Origin: Chrysopilus asiliformis
Taxonomy: Eukaryota; Arthropoda; Insecta; Diptera; Rhagionidae
Direction: 5' to 3'
NCBI GenBank assembly: GCA_964034945.1
Contig: OZ035962.1
Location: 100,442,284-100,506,283 of the forward strand
DNA length: 64,000 nucleotides
The notes under the pieces were generated by a model that was not told the origin of the DNA, searched no databases, and saw only the letters and a program-made list of their open reading frames with translations. Below, piece after piece: positions 1-10,233 of this stretch; the first letter of the stretch is position 1; every line of letters starts with the position of its first letter. The position numbers and the translations under genes are program-made.

Positions 1-1300
1 AGCCAGGTTGCTGCTTGTTAAACGAATGAATTGAAACCGAAATGAAAATCTTGTTATCCCGACACCTAAGTATTAGGCCGATCTTGTGTTATAATTATAA
101 AACTGCCAGCCATTCGTCCCGTCACAGTCGTTAATCAGCAGAATATCGTGCGAAAAAACAAATTCAACAGGCAGCTAAAACACTTCCAATTTCAACCCCA
201 CATGCACCACTTTTGTGACGTCGCGTCGACTCTTAGCCACAAACTTCTGTCAAGACCAAAGGGCTGAAGTTCGAACGACCAAAGAAGGCTAACATTTGCA
301 AGACTAATGAAACCAATTATCTCATTTATCTTTAACGAGACCAAATGCCTGAGCCTAAAGCGCACCCATCACGTCGACTATTTATATATCCAAACCTAAA
401 AGAAACAAATAAGACGACGAAAAAAAACAAAGGTAAAAAAGTGTTAACGAAATTACTCACCACTTGCCCACCATGAACACCTAGCCCTCACTTACGTTAT
501 TTTCTTATATTTCTGCAGACATGGATCGTCATATACGAGTTAAGAGGGCTAATCAAAACCCAAGCAAAACTCCCATTTCGGTACACATCAAAATTACAAC
601 AATCAGATCACATTCCTGACTCCTTGTGCACCCTGGGTCCCTATTCTCTACTTGGAGATCCCCTGTTGCGCGAATTCGGTGGAGCCTTCTTATATATGTT
701 CCATCATCGTCATAATCGGAGCCATGGAAAATGACTCTACTATATAGAATCATGTTGCACTCTAACAAGCAAAAGGGTTCCCGCAACCAACCCTAGAACG
801 TCCCTGTGCGACGCTGGCAAATTTGTAACAAGGTAAACGAAATGATGGTGGCGTAAGTAGAGACTTGCTTTTAACCAGAGCCTAAAACAAGGAAAAAATA
901 ATTCAAAAGTTGCAACTACCTTGCAAAAGGTGTAATTTTAATTTAAGTCGACCGACATGTGCCTCATCGACCCAGGTTTTGGTGAGCATTGGCTTATACA
1001 AGTATTAGAGATCGGGCGTACCTTGGTATCAACTTTTTAGGTTCTGTTGTATGGTGGAATAGGGAAAAAGGTCGATACGAGCGGATGACAGGATAATTGG
1101 TTCGATTACACTTTAAAAATTTATTTGCAAAATTTTTATTCGCACATTTTTTTCACAAATAAGAGGAAGTAGTTTGAGTAGTTGATTTTCTACATAAATT
1201 TTATTCTTATTTTCGTTTTATTTTTAAATGAAATAAGTTTATATAGAACTTTTGGAAGATGGTATTTTTCCCTCCACAAAGTCAAGCCCTTTTTTCAATG
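1..1300. other. Unassigned sequence, no gene recognised
   Basis: This AT-rich stretch shows no repeat family seen elsewhere in the window. The longest frame (553-786, minus, 77 codons) contains an acidic run (SDYDDDG) but no domain that I recognise, and no convincing splice sites frame it. I see no promoter or terminator here. Confidence 0.4.
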
Positions 1301-1307
1301 CTTTGTA

Positions 1308-1386
1308 ACTCATGTTACTGAATCTAAAAAATAATTATGTATTTCTATAGGGAATACATAATTTTTTTAGAATCAGTAACATGAGT
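1308..1386. repeat. 79-bp hairpin, near-perfect inverted repeat
   Basis: The left arm (1308-1343, starting ACTCATGTTACTGA) and right arm (1353-1386, ending TCAGTAACATGAGT) pair over about 33 bp, with one mismatch, a 2-nt bulge and a 9-nt loop. It could be a very small foldback element, a hairpin RNA or a cruciform. No target duplication is evident. Confidence 0.7.
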
Positions 1387-2193
1387 ATCAAATATTGGAC
1401 GGATGGTTCTCCACAACCCTTATATGTTAAATATATTTAGTGTTTTTCTGATGGTTTTTAGGCGCATTTAATTATATTTTTACCGAAAATTTCATGAAAT
1501 CCTGTCTTAAATCGCTTCGGGTTTAAATGGGTTAATGATCTAAAAATACCCTTCATTGTTCAAATTTCGAAAGAGAAGAAACTTTATAAATACGTCATTC
1601 AAAATTTAAATGTTTATACAATTAAAATGCCTTAAAACATTTTTTTTAAATTGAGTGTTAATTTTTGTATGGAAAAACCCGCTAATAAAACTCCATCCAT
1701 TTTTTTAAATACATTTTTCAAAGTGTAACGATAATTTTAGTATCACCCTCTACCCAGTGCCTAATTCGTTCAAAAGAAAAATTGCATGCAAACCTAAGTT
1801 TACTAAAAGTGCACCTTTGATTGTTAAATATAACAAACTACCAGATAAGGGGAAGGTAAGCTGAGTAACCAATCATCCATCTACAGGTTTTGCTTTAGGG
1901 AAATACTTTCCGGCTTTTCTCAATCGTGTTTTTTCAGTCGCTAGAGTTGTATGAGGAGGGCTTTTGATACTAAAATTGCTGTCGTTTTACATTAGAAAAT
2001 TTCATTGCACACAGAATACAGAATTTTTTGGTACTTTTTTATATTAATCTGAGCTCTACGTAATTGCAGATTTTGATTCCATAGGCATACTTGACTGAGG
2101 AAATTGGACTTCTTTTTATTTCGAATTGTTTCAAAGAATATAGTCGGCGATTTCAATTCAACGTAAAAAATTTCGGTATAAAATTAGAAACAT
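1387..2193. other. Unassigned AT-rich sequence
   Basis: No open frame or repeat stands out. It is bounded by the 1308 hairpin and the foldback element at 2198. Confidence 0.4.
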
Positions 2194-2197
2194 CTAT

Positions 2198-2445
2198 CGT
2201 CGGCTAAAAGTGAAATTGTGCTATGGTATAATTTTCCAGAAGAGCAATGAAAACCTTGTTAAATCGTTTTAATTCTCTTTCAATAACACAGAGTTTTTTT
2301 GAAATGAGAAAAATTGGGCTCAGTTTTCTTTAAATGAGACTCGGTTTTCTTTAAATGAAAATTAAAATGATTTAACAAGGTTTTTTATTGTTCTTCTGTC
2401 AAATTTGGTATAATGGACTTAGCACAATTTCACTTTTAGCCGACG
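2198..2445. mobile_element. Foldback miniature transposon (248 bp) with CTAT duplication
   Basis: The terminal inverted repeats begin CGTCGGCTAAAAGTGAAATT at 2198 and end with its complement at 2445. The complementarity extends through most of the element, for about 75 bp per arm with small gaps. CTAT at 2194-2197 and at 2446-2449 looks like a 4-bp target duplication. Two ~20-bp direct repeats containing TTTTCTTTAAATGA sit near the centre (about 2317-2360). There is no coding capacity, so it must have been moved by proteins supplied elsewhere. The superfamily is uncertain. Confidence 0.75.
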
Positions 2446-2454
2446 CTATTTGAT

Positions 2455-2640
2455 ATATCGGGCAGCTGAAAAGTAAGATCTTTTTCAGGTTTTTTCGGCA
2501 AAACTCAAGCCCTCAAAAAAAACTCGGTTTCACCCTTGACCTTCTCGTTCGACCCAAATCTCATACCACTGAGCCACTTCTTCAAGTTTGAACAGTCGTA
2601 GATGGCCAAATCTGGAGAATATGGTGGATGAGGAATTAAT
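2455..2640 (-). pseudogene. mariner transposase C-terminal relic
   Basis: On the minus strand, reading down from about 2640, the frame gives ELIPHPPYSPDLA followed by SNLKKWLSGMRFGSNEKV. This matches the end of the mariner-family DD34D transposase, where the third catalytic Asp lies in the YSPDLA segment. After a further ETEFF the frame meets a stop, and a homologous-looking AEKPEK segment continues in another frame down to about 2460. This is a dead fragment of roughly 60 codons, where a full transposase has about 345. It is squeezed between the foldback element ending at 2445 and the family A copy starting near 2640. I did not see the rest of the mariner element in the window. Confidence 0.8.
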
Positions 2641-3069
2641 TCGTGTTTAGAATGATAAAAATAACTAATTTTTGCATGTCCGTCCGTCCGTCCGCCTGTG
2701 GCGCGGATTGCGGGAGCACGGATTGAGCTACAGACTTTAAATTTTGCGCCGATCCGTTTTTCGTAAAATGCGAGGCTAAATTCGTACTTGGACAAAAATT
2801 GACCATTAGGGGGGGTACCCCCATACGAACGAAATCGTTTTTTGCGAATATATCAAAAACGGTGCATCTTACCAAAAAAGTCCAAGAACAAAAGTTATTT
2901 AGGATATGATTCTACATAAAACTCCCATACATCAAAATCCGATTGGAATAAATTTTAAAAAATCTTATTGGAAAGTTTGACTTCAAAGTGGAATTTTAGT
3001 ACAACTGTTCGAATTTTGATACGAATATCACCATACGGGTTTTCAATAAATGCCAGATTTTGTTATGTT
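2640..3069 (+). mobile_element. Family A (DINE-1/Helentron-like), 5'-truncated copy A1
   Basis: It begins inside the family at the GTGTTTAGAATGATAAAAAT segment and lacks the TTATACCCG 5' end. It keeps a short GTCCGTCC tract (about 2680-2700), the box GATTGAGCTACAGACTT (about 2723), the long conserved body and the CACCATACGGG motif (3030-3040). It ends in TTTTGTTATGTT. The 3' stem-loop is damaged, with its second arm deleted. Overlapping open frames on both strands are translations of the repeat and are not genes. Confidence 0.85.
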
Positions 3070-3179
3070 TAAAAATATTTTTAATGCTTCCAAAGTCATT
3101 AAAAAGTGTGTTACAGGTAAAAAAAAATCTCTCCTTGTTTCCAAACAAAAAATGAATTTTCATACGCCTGAAAATTTTG

Positions 3180-3512
3180 TAAGCCCGGTCAGAGGCTAGA
3201 GGGCTTGTTTCAATTTTTGTTTGTCATGTTTTCAAAATACCAAAAAATTCGCGTCGCTAGCAATACATTTAGATAAAAACAACCCTACCTCAAAATTTTT
3301 TTAATGAAATGCGCCGAATACGATTTATTTTCGAGAAAACTGCGCCGCAGGCGAACATTTTTGGTTTTTTAAGTCAAATTTTTTAGTGCTTAACAAATTT
3401 CAATACTAGATTGCATAATCCAACACAAAAGTATAGTTTCCGAGACGCCGGAACAATATGCCTAGTTCCGGGACTGTTTCTGCCATTCAGGGACGTATGG
3501 TCACCCTAGCTA
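3180..3512 (+). repeat. Family J dispersed repeat, copy J1
   Basis: It contains TGCGCCGCAGGCGAA (about 3342-3357), then GTATAGTTTCCGAGACGCCG (about 3430), then ...GGGACGTATGGTCACCCTAG ending near 3510. The same order of motifs returns at 32615-32880, and pieces return near 16730-17215, 50185-50240, 50855-50960 and 61745-61960. Ends and class are unknown. Confidence 0.55.
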
Positions 3513-5314
3513 TACTCAACAAAGGCCTCGTTTTAGATCAACGCAATGTTTCCCTACTTTCCATCCCCTTTCCTGCTATCTTCTGACCCGTATGGGAGGT
3601 TTGATGTCATATTCTGCACGAGGTTACAAATTTAAAACCATTTTGCAAGTCAAATACAATCAATGTAACTTTTTTAAAAACTCAAACTCGCGGATTAAAA
3701 AAATGGCGAAAATATTTGTTTTAAATTTCCCATTCTCTTAAGTGACGAATTTGTTTCGTGCAAGTACTAAAATTTAAATATTTTCTTTTTTAATTTTCAT
3801 AAGTTCATAATTGCTGAAATTTATACTTCATTGTGGGAAAACTATTTCACCCAAATGAAAATAATGTTCGCTAGACAAAATATCGTCACAAATGTTACAA
3901 ATATTAAAAACGGTCACCAGATATATACATCAAATCATTAATGTAAATTGCATCATAGACCCTGAAATACTGAAATGTTGACCTCCGCGATTGAATTTCA
4001 TATGTAGGATAAATAAACAAACACTTGAAAAAACTGTGGAATTCTACCTTCTGCTATCTGTCATATTGGAATTCAAATGAAAAGCACCACAGGTATCCAT
4101 CCCCATTGATTAATATCGAGAAATTTTGCATAAAAATCAATTGTAGCATAACTTCAACTTAATTTATTTTCTCCGTTCAGTGCGAGAAACCTCCAACAGA
4201 ACAAAACGTGAAAAAATTAGTAAAAATAATGAAAACGAGTTACTTCTGTTTTTCTCACGGAGCCAAAATCGATCTCCAACTGTGAGATTTCCATAATGTG
4301 TTTTTGAGCACCTCATTTATATCCCGAAAAAAAAAACGAAACCCAAAAATTAAGATAAGACTACCGAAATTAGCGCAACGCTTGACCGCTTCAAAAATGC
4401 TCTTCGAAGGTAAAAACGATGACGACCCCATTGTTTCTATTTTTGGCTAAAGTTGGTGGACCTTTGAAAAAGATCTTCAAAAAGCTGCACAAAATTGCTC
4501 ATAAAAATTCCACGCGAGCTTATCATATGGAAACTATAAATTCAACAAATAAAAAACGCGTAATAATAAAAATAATCAACTTATATTATGATGAGGACTT
4601 TTACTCGATTTTTTTTTGTTGATATTACCAACCCTGAAAAATATACAAGCGCTCGGTTTGTACACATTCGAGCATAAAAAATTACTTCCAGTAAACCGCA
4701 GATAAGGCGTAAAATAAGACATCAACAAGGCACTGACAGTAAAAACTCCGAAAAATGAATATATTAGCCGTCTCCCTGCAACCGAATAATATGCAATGTA
4801 GATGAAGATATTAATTAACTAGTTTTTTTTTTGATATAATTTCTTTCCTTAAAATAAAAATTATTTACATAAAACACATTAGGGTAATTACATCTACAAC
4901 ACCTTCAGTTTTTTGGAATATATCTGCCAAGTCCGAACATACCTACCGATGTGGTTATGTCTCTATTCATTTTGGACAGAACCTAACTAGCTGGATAGAT
5001 ACTTCACTATATTTGTAAAAAAAAACTACATTTTTCAAGATAGTTCAGATACATTGCTAGCTCGGCAAGTAAAGTGAATTTGAAGGTGGCCAAATACGAT
5101 AGAACATTAAGTCAGCGGGGTGAAAATAATTTTCGCTTATTTTTATGAAATTCAGTACCTTGTTACGGGAAAGGTAATTTGAAATTTTAATTTTAATTTT
5201 TTTGAACGGCGGTAGCCGTCCTTCTCTTTAGTGTAAAACACTTTTCGTATATTAAATAATGGTCTATGAGGCCATCGTATAGTAGTTGTTGTTAGTAAGT
5301 TTATTTCATTTCAG
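3513..5314. other. Unassigned AT-rich sequence
   Basis: No recognisable gene. A 67-codon frame at 4419-4622 begins with a short hydrophobic run and continues with a Lys-rich amphipathic stretch (GGPLKKIFKKLHKIAHK). With no signal-peptide-like start, no introns and no relatives seen, I do not call it a gene. Confidence 0.35.
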
Positions 5315-5480
5315 AAATTTCATATTCAACATGAAGTACCACAGGGCAGTGGAATTACTCCCCTATTGTTCTTTAAATGGTTCTATTTGTCCAATTAATT
5401 TCTTTGAGCACAACCGTTGGTAAAAACAAATATGCAGATAGAAAAAAAAATATACCTCTGATTGTTGGAATAAAAGTGAG
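5315..5480 (+). pseudogene. Non-LTR reverse transcriptase relic (palm motifs)
   Basis: Frame 5315-5396 reads FHIQHEVPQGSGITPLLF and then a stop. This resembles the GVPQGSxLGPLLF motif of LINE-type reverse transcriptases. About 100 bases further on, in another frame, TATGCAGATAGA (about 5431) reads YADR. That is the spacing at which the catalytic F/YADD box is expected, here with the second Asp lost. Both the motif and the spacing support a decayed fragment with at least one frameshift. The remainder of the domain is not recognisable. Confidence 0.55.
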
Positions 5481-5990
5481 AAAAAGAACACTATAATTTT
5501 CCAAATAGAAAAGTAAAAATTCAAACATAATTTTCGAATTTTTTCTCCGTTGTTGTTTTTCATTAGTTTAATAGCAATGGGTTTCTTTGCTGGTTTTGCT
5601 CCCCTGAATGGACATAAAGGTGCGATGGGATGTTGTTTCAATAAAGTTTTTTCTATCTTGAATAAAAAAATACAAATGGAGAAAAGATTTTTTTTTTGTT
5701 CCTGACTGAATGATGTCTAAATTATTTTTAATTTGAGGTTATGTCTTGTCTATGATTGTTCTTATATTGTCAGAATTATTCATAAGTAATTTACATAGCT
5801 GCGTGAAGCCAATTTGAATGACTTTGGATCGAGGTATAGTCGTCAGTCAGTCAATGCGACGACTGAGTACGATGACTTTGCGATTTAAGACTCAAATGTG
5901 AAAGATGAAATTATCTGTATAAATATAGAAAATAGAAATTTGAAAAATAGAAGAAAAAAAACACTAATGTTGAGAAATTAAACAAACGCG
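5481..5990. other. Unassigned sequence
   Basis: AT-rich, with the small repetition GTCGTCAGTCAGTC near 5838 and no gene signal. A minus-strand frame at 5363-5641 overlaps the reverse-transcriptase relic and shows no domain. Confidence 0.35.
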
Positions 5991-6000
5991 TTTCCCAAAA

Positions 6001-6289
6001 AGAAAATAAAAAAAAAAATAAAAAAAATTTTTTTAAAAAAAGCTTTTATTAAAAAAAATGCACTAAAAAGAAAAAAATAATTTTCTGGACGCTGTGTATC
6101 ACAAATATAAAAGCTTTTAAAAAGCGAGATAAATGTTTATTTTATTGTTTTATGCTTTATCTCGCTTTTTAAAAGCTTTTATATTTGTGATACACAGCGT
6201 CCAGAAAATTATTTTTTTCTTTTTAGTGCATTTTTTTTAATAAAAGCTTTTTTTAAAAAAATTTTTTTTATTTTTTTTTATTTTGTTCT
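6001..6289. repeat. ~130-bp-arm inverted repeat of D1
   Basis: The left arm (about 6001-6134) and right arm (about 6157-6289) are almost perfectly complementary around a centre of about 22 bp (TGTTTATTTTATTGTTTTAT followed by GC). The arms include GGACGCTGTGTATCACAAAT and AAAAAGCGAGATAAA. A transcript would fold into a long double strand. Confidence 0.9.
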
Positions 6290-6413
6290 TTTTAGTCTTC
6301 GAATATATAGCTTTACATTTGAGATGTCCTTACAGGCTTTTTAACTTGAGAATCGTATTCAGCGAACCCCAAAACCCGCAGAATATATTTTTTCCCGGAA
6401 CAATTGAGAAAAA

Positions 6414-7190
6414 GGATAATCACGTTATCCTTACAGGACATTCCGTTATCCTTACAGACTTTTTAATGACAGATTCGGATTCAGCGATCCCAAAAACCCC
6501 AGAATAGATTTTTTTTCCGGAAAATTTGGAGAAAAGGATAATCACGTTATCCTTACAGGACCTTCCGTTATCCTTACAGACTTTTTAATGACAGATTCGA
6601 ATTCAGCGACCCCAAAAACCCCCAGGATAGATTTTTTGCCGGAAAATTTGGAGAAAAGGATAATCACGTTATCCTTACAGGACCTTCCGTTATCCTTACA
6701 GAGTTTTTGATGACAGATTCGGATTCAGCGACCCCAAAAACCCCAGAATAGATTTTTTTCCGGAAAATTTGGAGAAAAGGATAATCACGTTATCCTTACA
6801 GGACCTTCCGTTATCCTTACAGCCTTTTTAATGACAGATTCGGATTCAGCGACCCCAAAAACCCCCAGAATAGATTTTTTTCCGGAAAATTTGGAGAAAA
6901 GGATAATCACGTTATCCTTACAGGACCTTCCGTTATACTTACAGACTTTTTAATGACAGATTCGGATTCAGCGACCCCAAAAACCCCCAGGATAGATTTT
7001 TTTTCCGGAAAATTTGGAGAAAAGGATAATCACGTTATCCTTACAGGACCTTCCGTTATCCTTACTGACTTTTTAATGACAGATTCGGATTCAGCGACGC
7101 CAAAAACCCCCAGGATAGATTTTTTTCCGGAAAATTTGGAGAAAAGGATAATCACGTTATCCTTACAGGACCTTCCGTTATCCTTATAAG
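6414..7190. repeat. 122-bp tandem repeats in D1 (about 6-7 units)
   Basis: The marker GGATAATCACGTTATCC begins near 6414, 6536, 6658, 6779, 6901, 7024 and 7146, a period of 121-123 bp. The marker is itself a small hairpin (GGATAA / TTATCC). Each unit also contains CAGCGACCCCAAAAACCCC. The open frames across it are repeat translations. Confidence 0.95.
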
Positions 7191-7351
7191 GACGAAGTAG
7201 TGAAAATATTGTATTGTCATCGGACTTATATAAGTGTGCAAAATTTCAAGTCAATCGGACAAGTGGAAGTGGGTCAAAATTGGGTTGCAAGATTTGATCT
7301 GACAAACAGACAAACAAACAAGATAGCGAGCTAAATAAAAGCTTTTAAAAA

Positions 7352-7754
7352 GGTGATAGTTTGTTTTATGATTAAGATCTTCTGATAATAATTACGTAAA
7401 TATATCAAACGATTTTATATTTTTCACCTGGGCTACGTCCACCGATGGTGACAAACAACATCGGTGTTAAATTTTTCCCTGCTGTTTGATATTTTCCTCA
7501 AAAGAGGGCTAAACAGAATTAATGAATCTTTGATTTTATTGGCCTCATACATATTTGTGGACATCGTTTCAAACGATTGATGGATGGCCAACTAATAAAT
7601 TTTGATTGTTATTGTCAATTGTTCAAATGTTAATTCAATTTTAGAGATATTTTGGTGTATTTCACATGAGCAAAACAAAATTTTTCCATGGCTGGTATTA
7701 AAATGTATATAAAATTGGTCGTGACATGGTCAACATATTAAACTGCGCTTATTA
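7352..7754. other. Spacer between D1 and A2, nothing recognised
   Basis: AT-rich unique-looking sequence with no open frame of note. Confidence 0.4.
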
Positions 7755-8376
7755 TTATACCCGTATGGTGAAACCAAATGGTATATTAACTTTGCCTTAC
7801 CGTTTGTAACGCCAAGATCCCGTCATCACACAAAAAAATGAATTACACCGGTGTGTTTAGAATGATAAAAATAATTAAATTTTGCATGTCCGCCCGTCTG
7901 TCCGTCTGTCCGGCCGTCTGTCCGTCTGTCCATCTGTCCGTCTGTCCGTCCGTCCGCCCGTCTGTCCGTCCGTCTGTCCGTCTGTCCGTCTGTGGCGCGG
8001 ATTGCGGGCGCACGGATTGAGCTAGAGACTTGAAATATTGAGCAGATCTGTATTTCGTAAAATGCGAGGCCAAGTTCGTTCCTGAGCAAAAATGGACCAT
8101 TAGGGGGGGTACACCCCATACGAACGAAAACGATTTTTGCGAATATCTCAAAAACGGTGCATCTTATCAAAAAAGAGCAAGAACAAAAGTTATTTAGGAT
8201 ATGATTCTACATAAAACTCCCATACATCAAGATCCGATTGGAAAAAAATCTAAAAAAATCTAATTAGAAAGTTTGACTTCAAACTGGAATTTTGATACAA
8301 CTGTTAACTGTTCACTTAAATCACCATACGGGTTTTCAATAATTGTCAGATTGGCAATTATAGCTTTTGTTATGTT
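7755..8376 (+). mobile_element. Family A (DINE-1/Helentron-like), full-length copy A2
   Basis: The 5' end is TTATACCCGTATGGTG, followed by an AAATGGTATA that pairs loosely with the start. CCCGTATGGTG (7760-7770) has an exact inverted partner, CACCATACGGG (8322-8332), near the 3' end. In between are a (GTCCGTCT)n tract (7889-7993), the box GATTGAGCTAGAGACTTGAA (about 8014) and a conserved body. The 3' end has a stem-loop (8339-8361, stem ATAATTGTCA / TGGCAATTAT) followed by AGCTTTTGTTATGTT. Subterminal inverted repeats, a central GTCCG array and a terminal hairpin are the known DINE-1/Helentron signature. No protein is encoded, so the element is non-autonomous. The Arg/Thr/Asp-rich frames over the array are artefacts. 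Confidence 0.85.
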
Positions 8377-8394
8377 TTCAAAAAAAAATTATGT

Positions 8395-8565
8395 GAGAGG
8401 TACTCATTGCACGTTACCTTTCCAAAAGTTGACAGAAAACTACGATTTTCGTAAAACCGATTCACAAAAAATTTCAAGTCGCTAAGTCGACGCTTGCTGT
8501 AGGCCCCTGCTGTAGTCAGTCTCAGTCATGAATACAATACTTTTTCCTAGAGCAGAGGAAAGTAA
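8395..8565 (-). mobile_element. Family B (DINE-like) fragment B1
   Basis: On the minus strand, from 8565, it starts TACTTTCCTCTGCTCTAGGA, a short inverted motif (CTTTCC / GGAAAG) matching the 5' end of copy B2 at 53625. The central part is lost. The box GACTTGAAATTTTTTGTG and the AAAATCGTAGTTTTCTGTCA segment remain. It lies only about 20 bp beyond A2. Confidence 0.6.
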
Positions 8566-10228
8566 AAATTTTAAAGAGAAAAAAATGTTTAGAATTATGC
8601 CAAAAATATAGCTGAGTTCACAGTGGTGAGATAATATCTTTCTTAAGGACTGTCCATAAAAAAAGTCACGCCAATTTTCGGACTTTTGGACCATTCCCCC
8701 TGCCTAAAATTGTGAGAGATACTTATACCATTAAATCTTATTTTTTAAAAAGTTGAAATTCACTTATAAAAATCATTCGAAAACTCGAGAACTAACTGAT
8801 GTAGAAACTTAAAATTTCGCTCGGATCATTCTTTTGTCAAGAGTAAAATCAAATCAATGTCGCCCAAATTTTTAGAATTTCTATCGCGCTGCAGACTGCT
8901 AAAAAGTTAAATTAAAAAAATAAAACATAAAAGTCGTAAATTCTTTTTGAAAAATTTTCAAAATACTTAAATTTAATAACAAATGTTTAATCTACGAAGT
9001 ACTATATCATCAAGCTTTGATTATTCTGTACTTTGAAATTCAATACATTCCTTCCTGTTTTCTGAGAAAAAGAAAATCTGCATCCAAATGTTTCAAATCG
9101 GTGTGAAATTGTCACGACTAATAAGAAATTTTCCAGAAAACAAATATGTCATCAATATGGCTAAATAAACAGCCCATTAAATTCACCGCACTCTCGTAAA
9201 TGGGGTTATTTTTGTCCATCATCAGTTCAAAGATCAAAGAAACCAAGATCATCTGTTCTTGGGGATTTTTATCTCGTTTTTTTTTGTACACGAAATATAT
9301 CATCTGCTTTAATATATATTTATTATAACTAAGTATCTTGCTAAGAGACAAGAAGATATGCGAGTTTAACTGAAAGAATTATTCGATTTGGTCCCATAAA
9401 TTTTAGTAATTCCGTTGAAAATGTGCCATTTTTGCTTTCATCTTTCAGTCATTTAGCTAAAAAAAAAACCAAAACATACAACAATTTTTCGGTATCCGAC
9501 CGCGACCACCACTACCGCCGCCGCCTTCTTTTAGCTGCCGAAAACAAGTCAGTTGACTAATTGTGGATGTTATGTGACAAATCGACTTTTTACGCGACAA
9601 CAGATAACTTGATATTAAATCACAACTGATGAAGAGCATTTGTCTGTTGGCAAATAATTCTTTTTTTATCGTTTTTTATTTGTTAGAAACATCAAAGAGT
9701 TTGCAAGCAATTTTAAAAGTTTCCGGCTAATTTTAAGAAATCCTCAATCAATTTAACAAATTTAGATTAAAGTGCTGAATGTATCGTTCATATTTCTTCT
9801 ACAGTTTGTTTTGACATTTTAAAAAGCTTTTAATTGTCATAAAATGTAAGATATTTCGGTTCAGAGTGGAAAGAATTCGAAGAAGTGATGAAACAGCAAA
9901 AATTCTTTTCATTGCCAGAATAGATATGTCTGGTCACAAAATGTAATTTGCAACAAATTCTCTCTAAAACAAGTGATTTTGTTTTGAGAGACTTTGTGTC
10001 AAATATATTATCTGTGATTTTGTGACCACATATTTGACCTAAACTTATCATGCATCGAATTCCAATATCAGCAAATTGGAAAAAAACTAAATGCAATTCT
10101 CAATTAAAACGATTTTTATTATAGTTTTGGCCACTAGAATTGACTCTTTTTAGCACCTTTAACTGGCTTCGAATTCCTTTTGAAAAGCGCAATGAAAGGA
10201 AAACATGTAAAAATTACTGCAGTCGCAA
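8566..10228. other. Unassigned AT-rich sequence
   Basis: No gene recognised. At 8647-8700 a GGACTGTCCATAAAAAAAGT segment followed by GTCACGCC resembles common insect interspersed repeats, but I see no second copy here. The remaining frames are all shorter than 90 codons and without domains. Confidence 0.35.
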
Positions 10229-10233
10229 TAATA

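Larger units (their letters stand above)
5998..7351 (-). mobile_element. Family D element, copy D1 (hairpin plus 122-bp repeats)
   Basis: Read on the minus strand from 7351, it begins TTTTTAAAAGCTTTTATTTA, followed by AGCTCGCTATCTTG, a GTTTGTCTG tract and the box CCGATTGACTTGAAATTTTG (about 7236-7256). Seven 122-bp tandem units follow, and then a giant inverted repeat (6001-6289). The order 5' motif, GTCTG tract, box, tandem repeats, terminal hairpin matches the Helentron/DINE layout of family A, so I place it in the same broad class. No transposition protein is encoded. Copy D2 (14786-15609) is nearly identical in reverse orientation, which suggests recent activity. An old third copy lies at 47495-48698. 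Confidence 0.75.

Noticed and set aside
6283..7189. Frames repeating ILTG...DFLMTDSDSATPKTP
   Set aside because: Products of the 122-bp tandem units of family D; they start and stop wherever the units drift in phase. The same frame appears in D2.
7889..7993. CRISPR-like regular repeats
   Set aside because: The GTCCGTCT tracts have no spacers and belong to a eukaryotic transposon; the 122-bp and 72-bp arrays are head-to-tail tandem repeats without spacers.
7826..8170. Thr/Asp/Arg-rich frames over family A copies (also 11817-12125, 37522-37803, 43561-43839)
   Set aside because: They come from the GTCCGTCT array and the conserved repeat body; the same text in five repeats is not a protein family.
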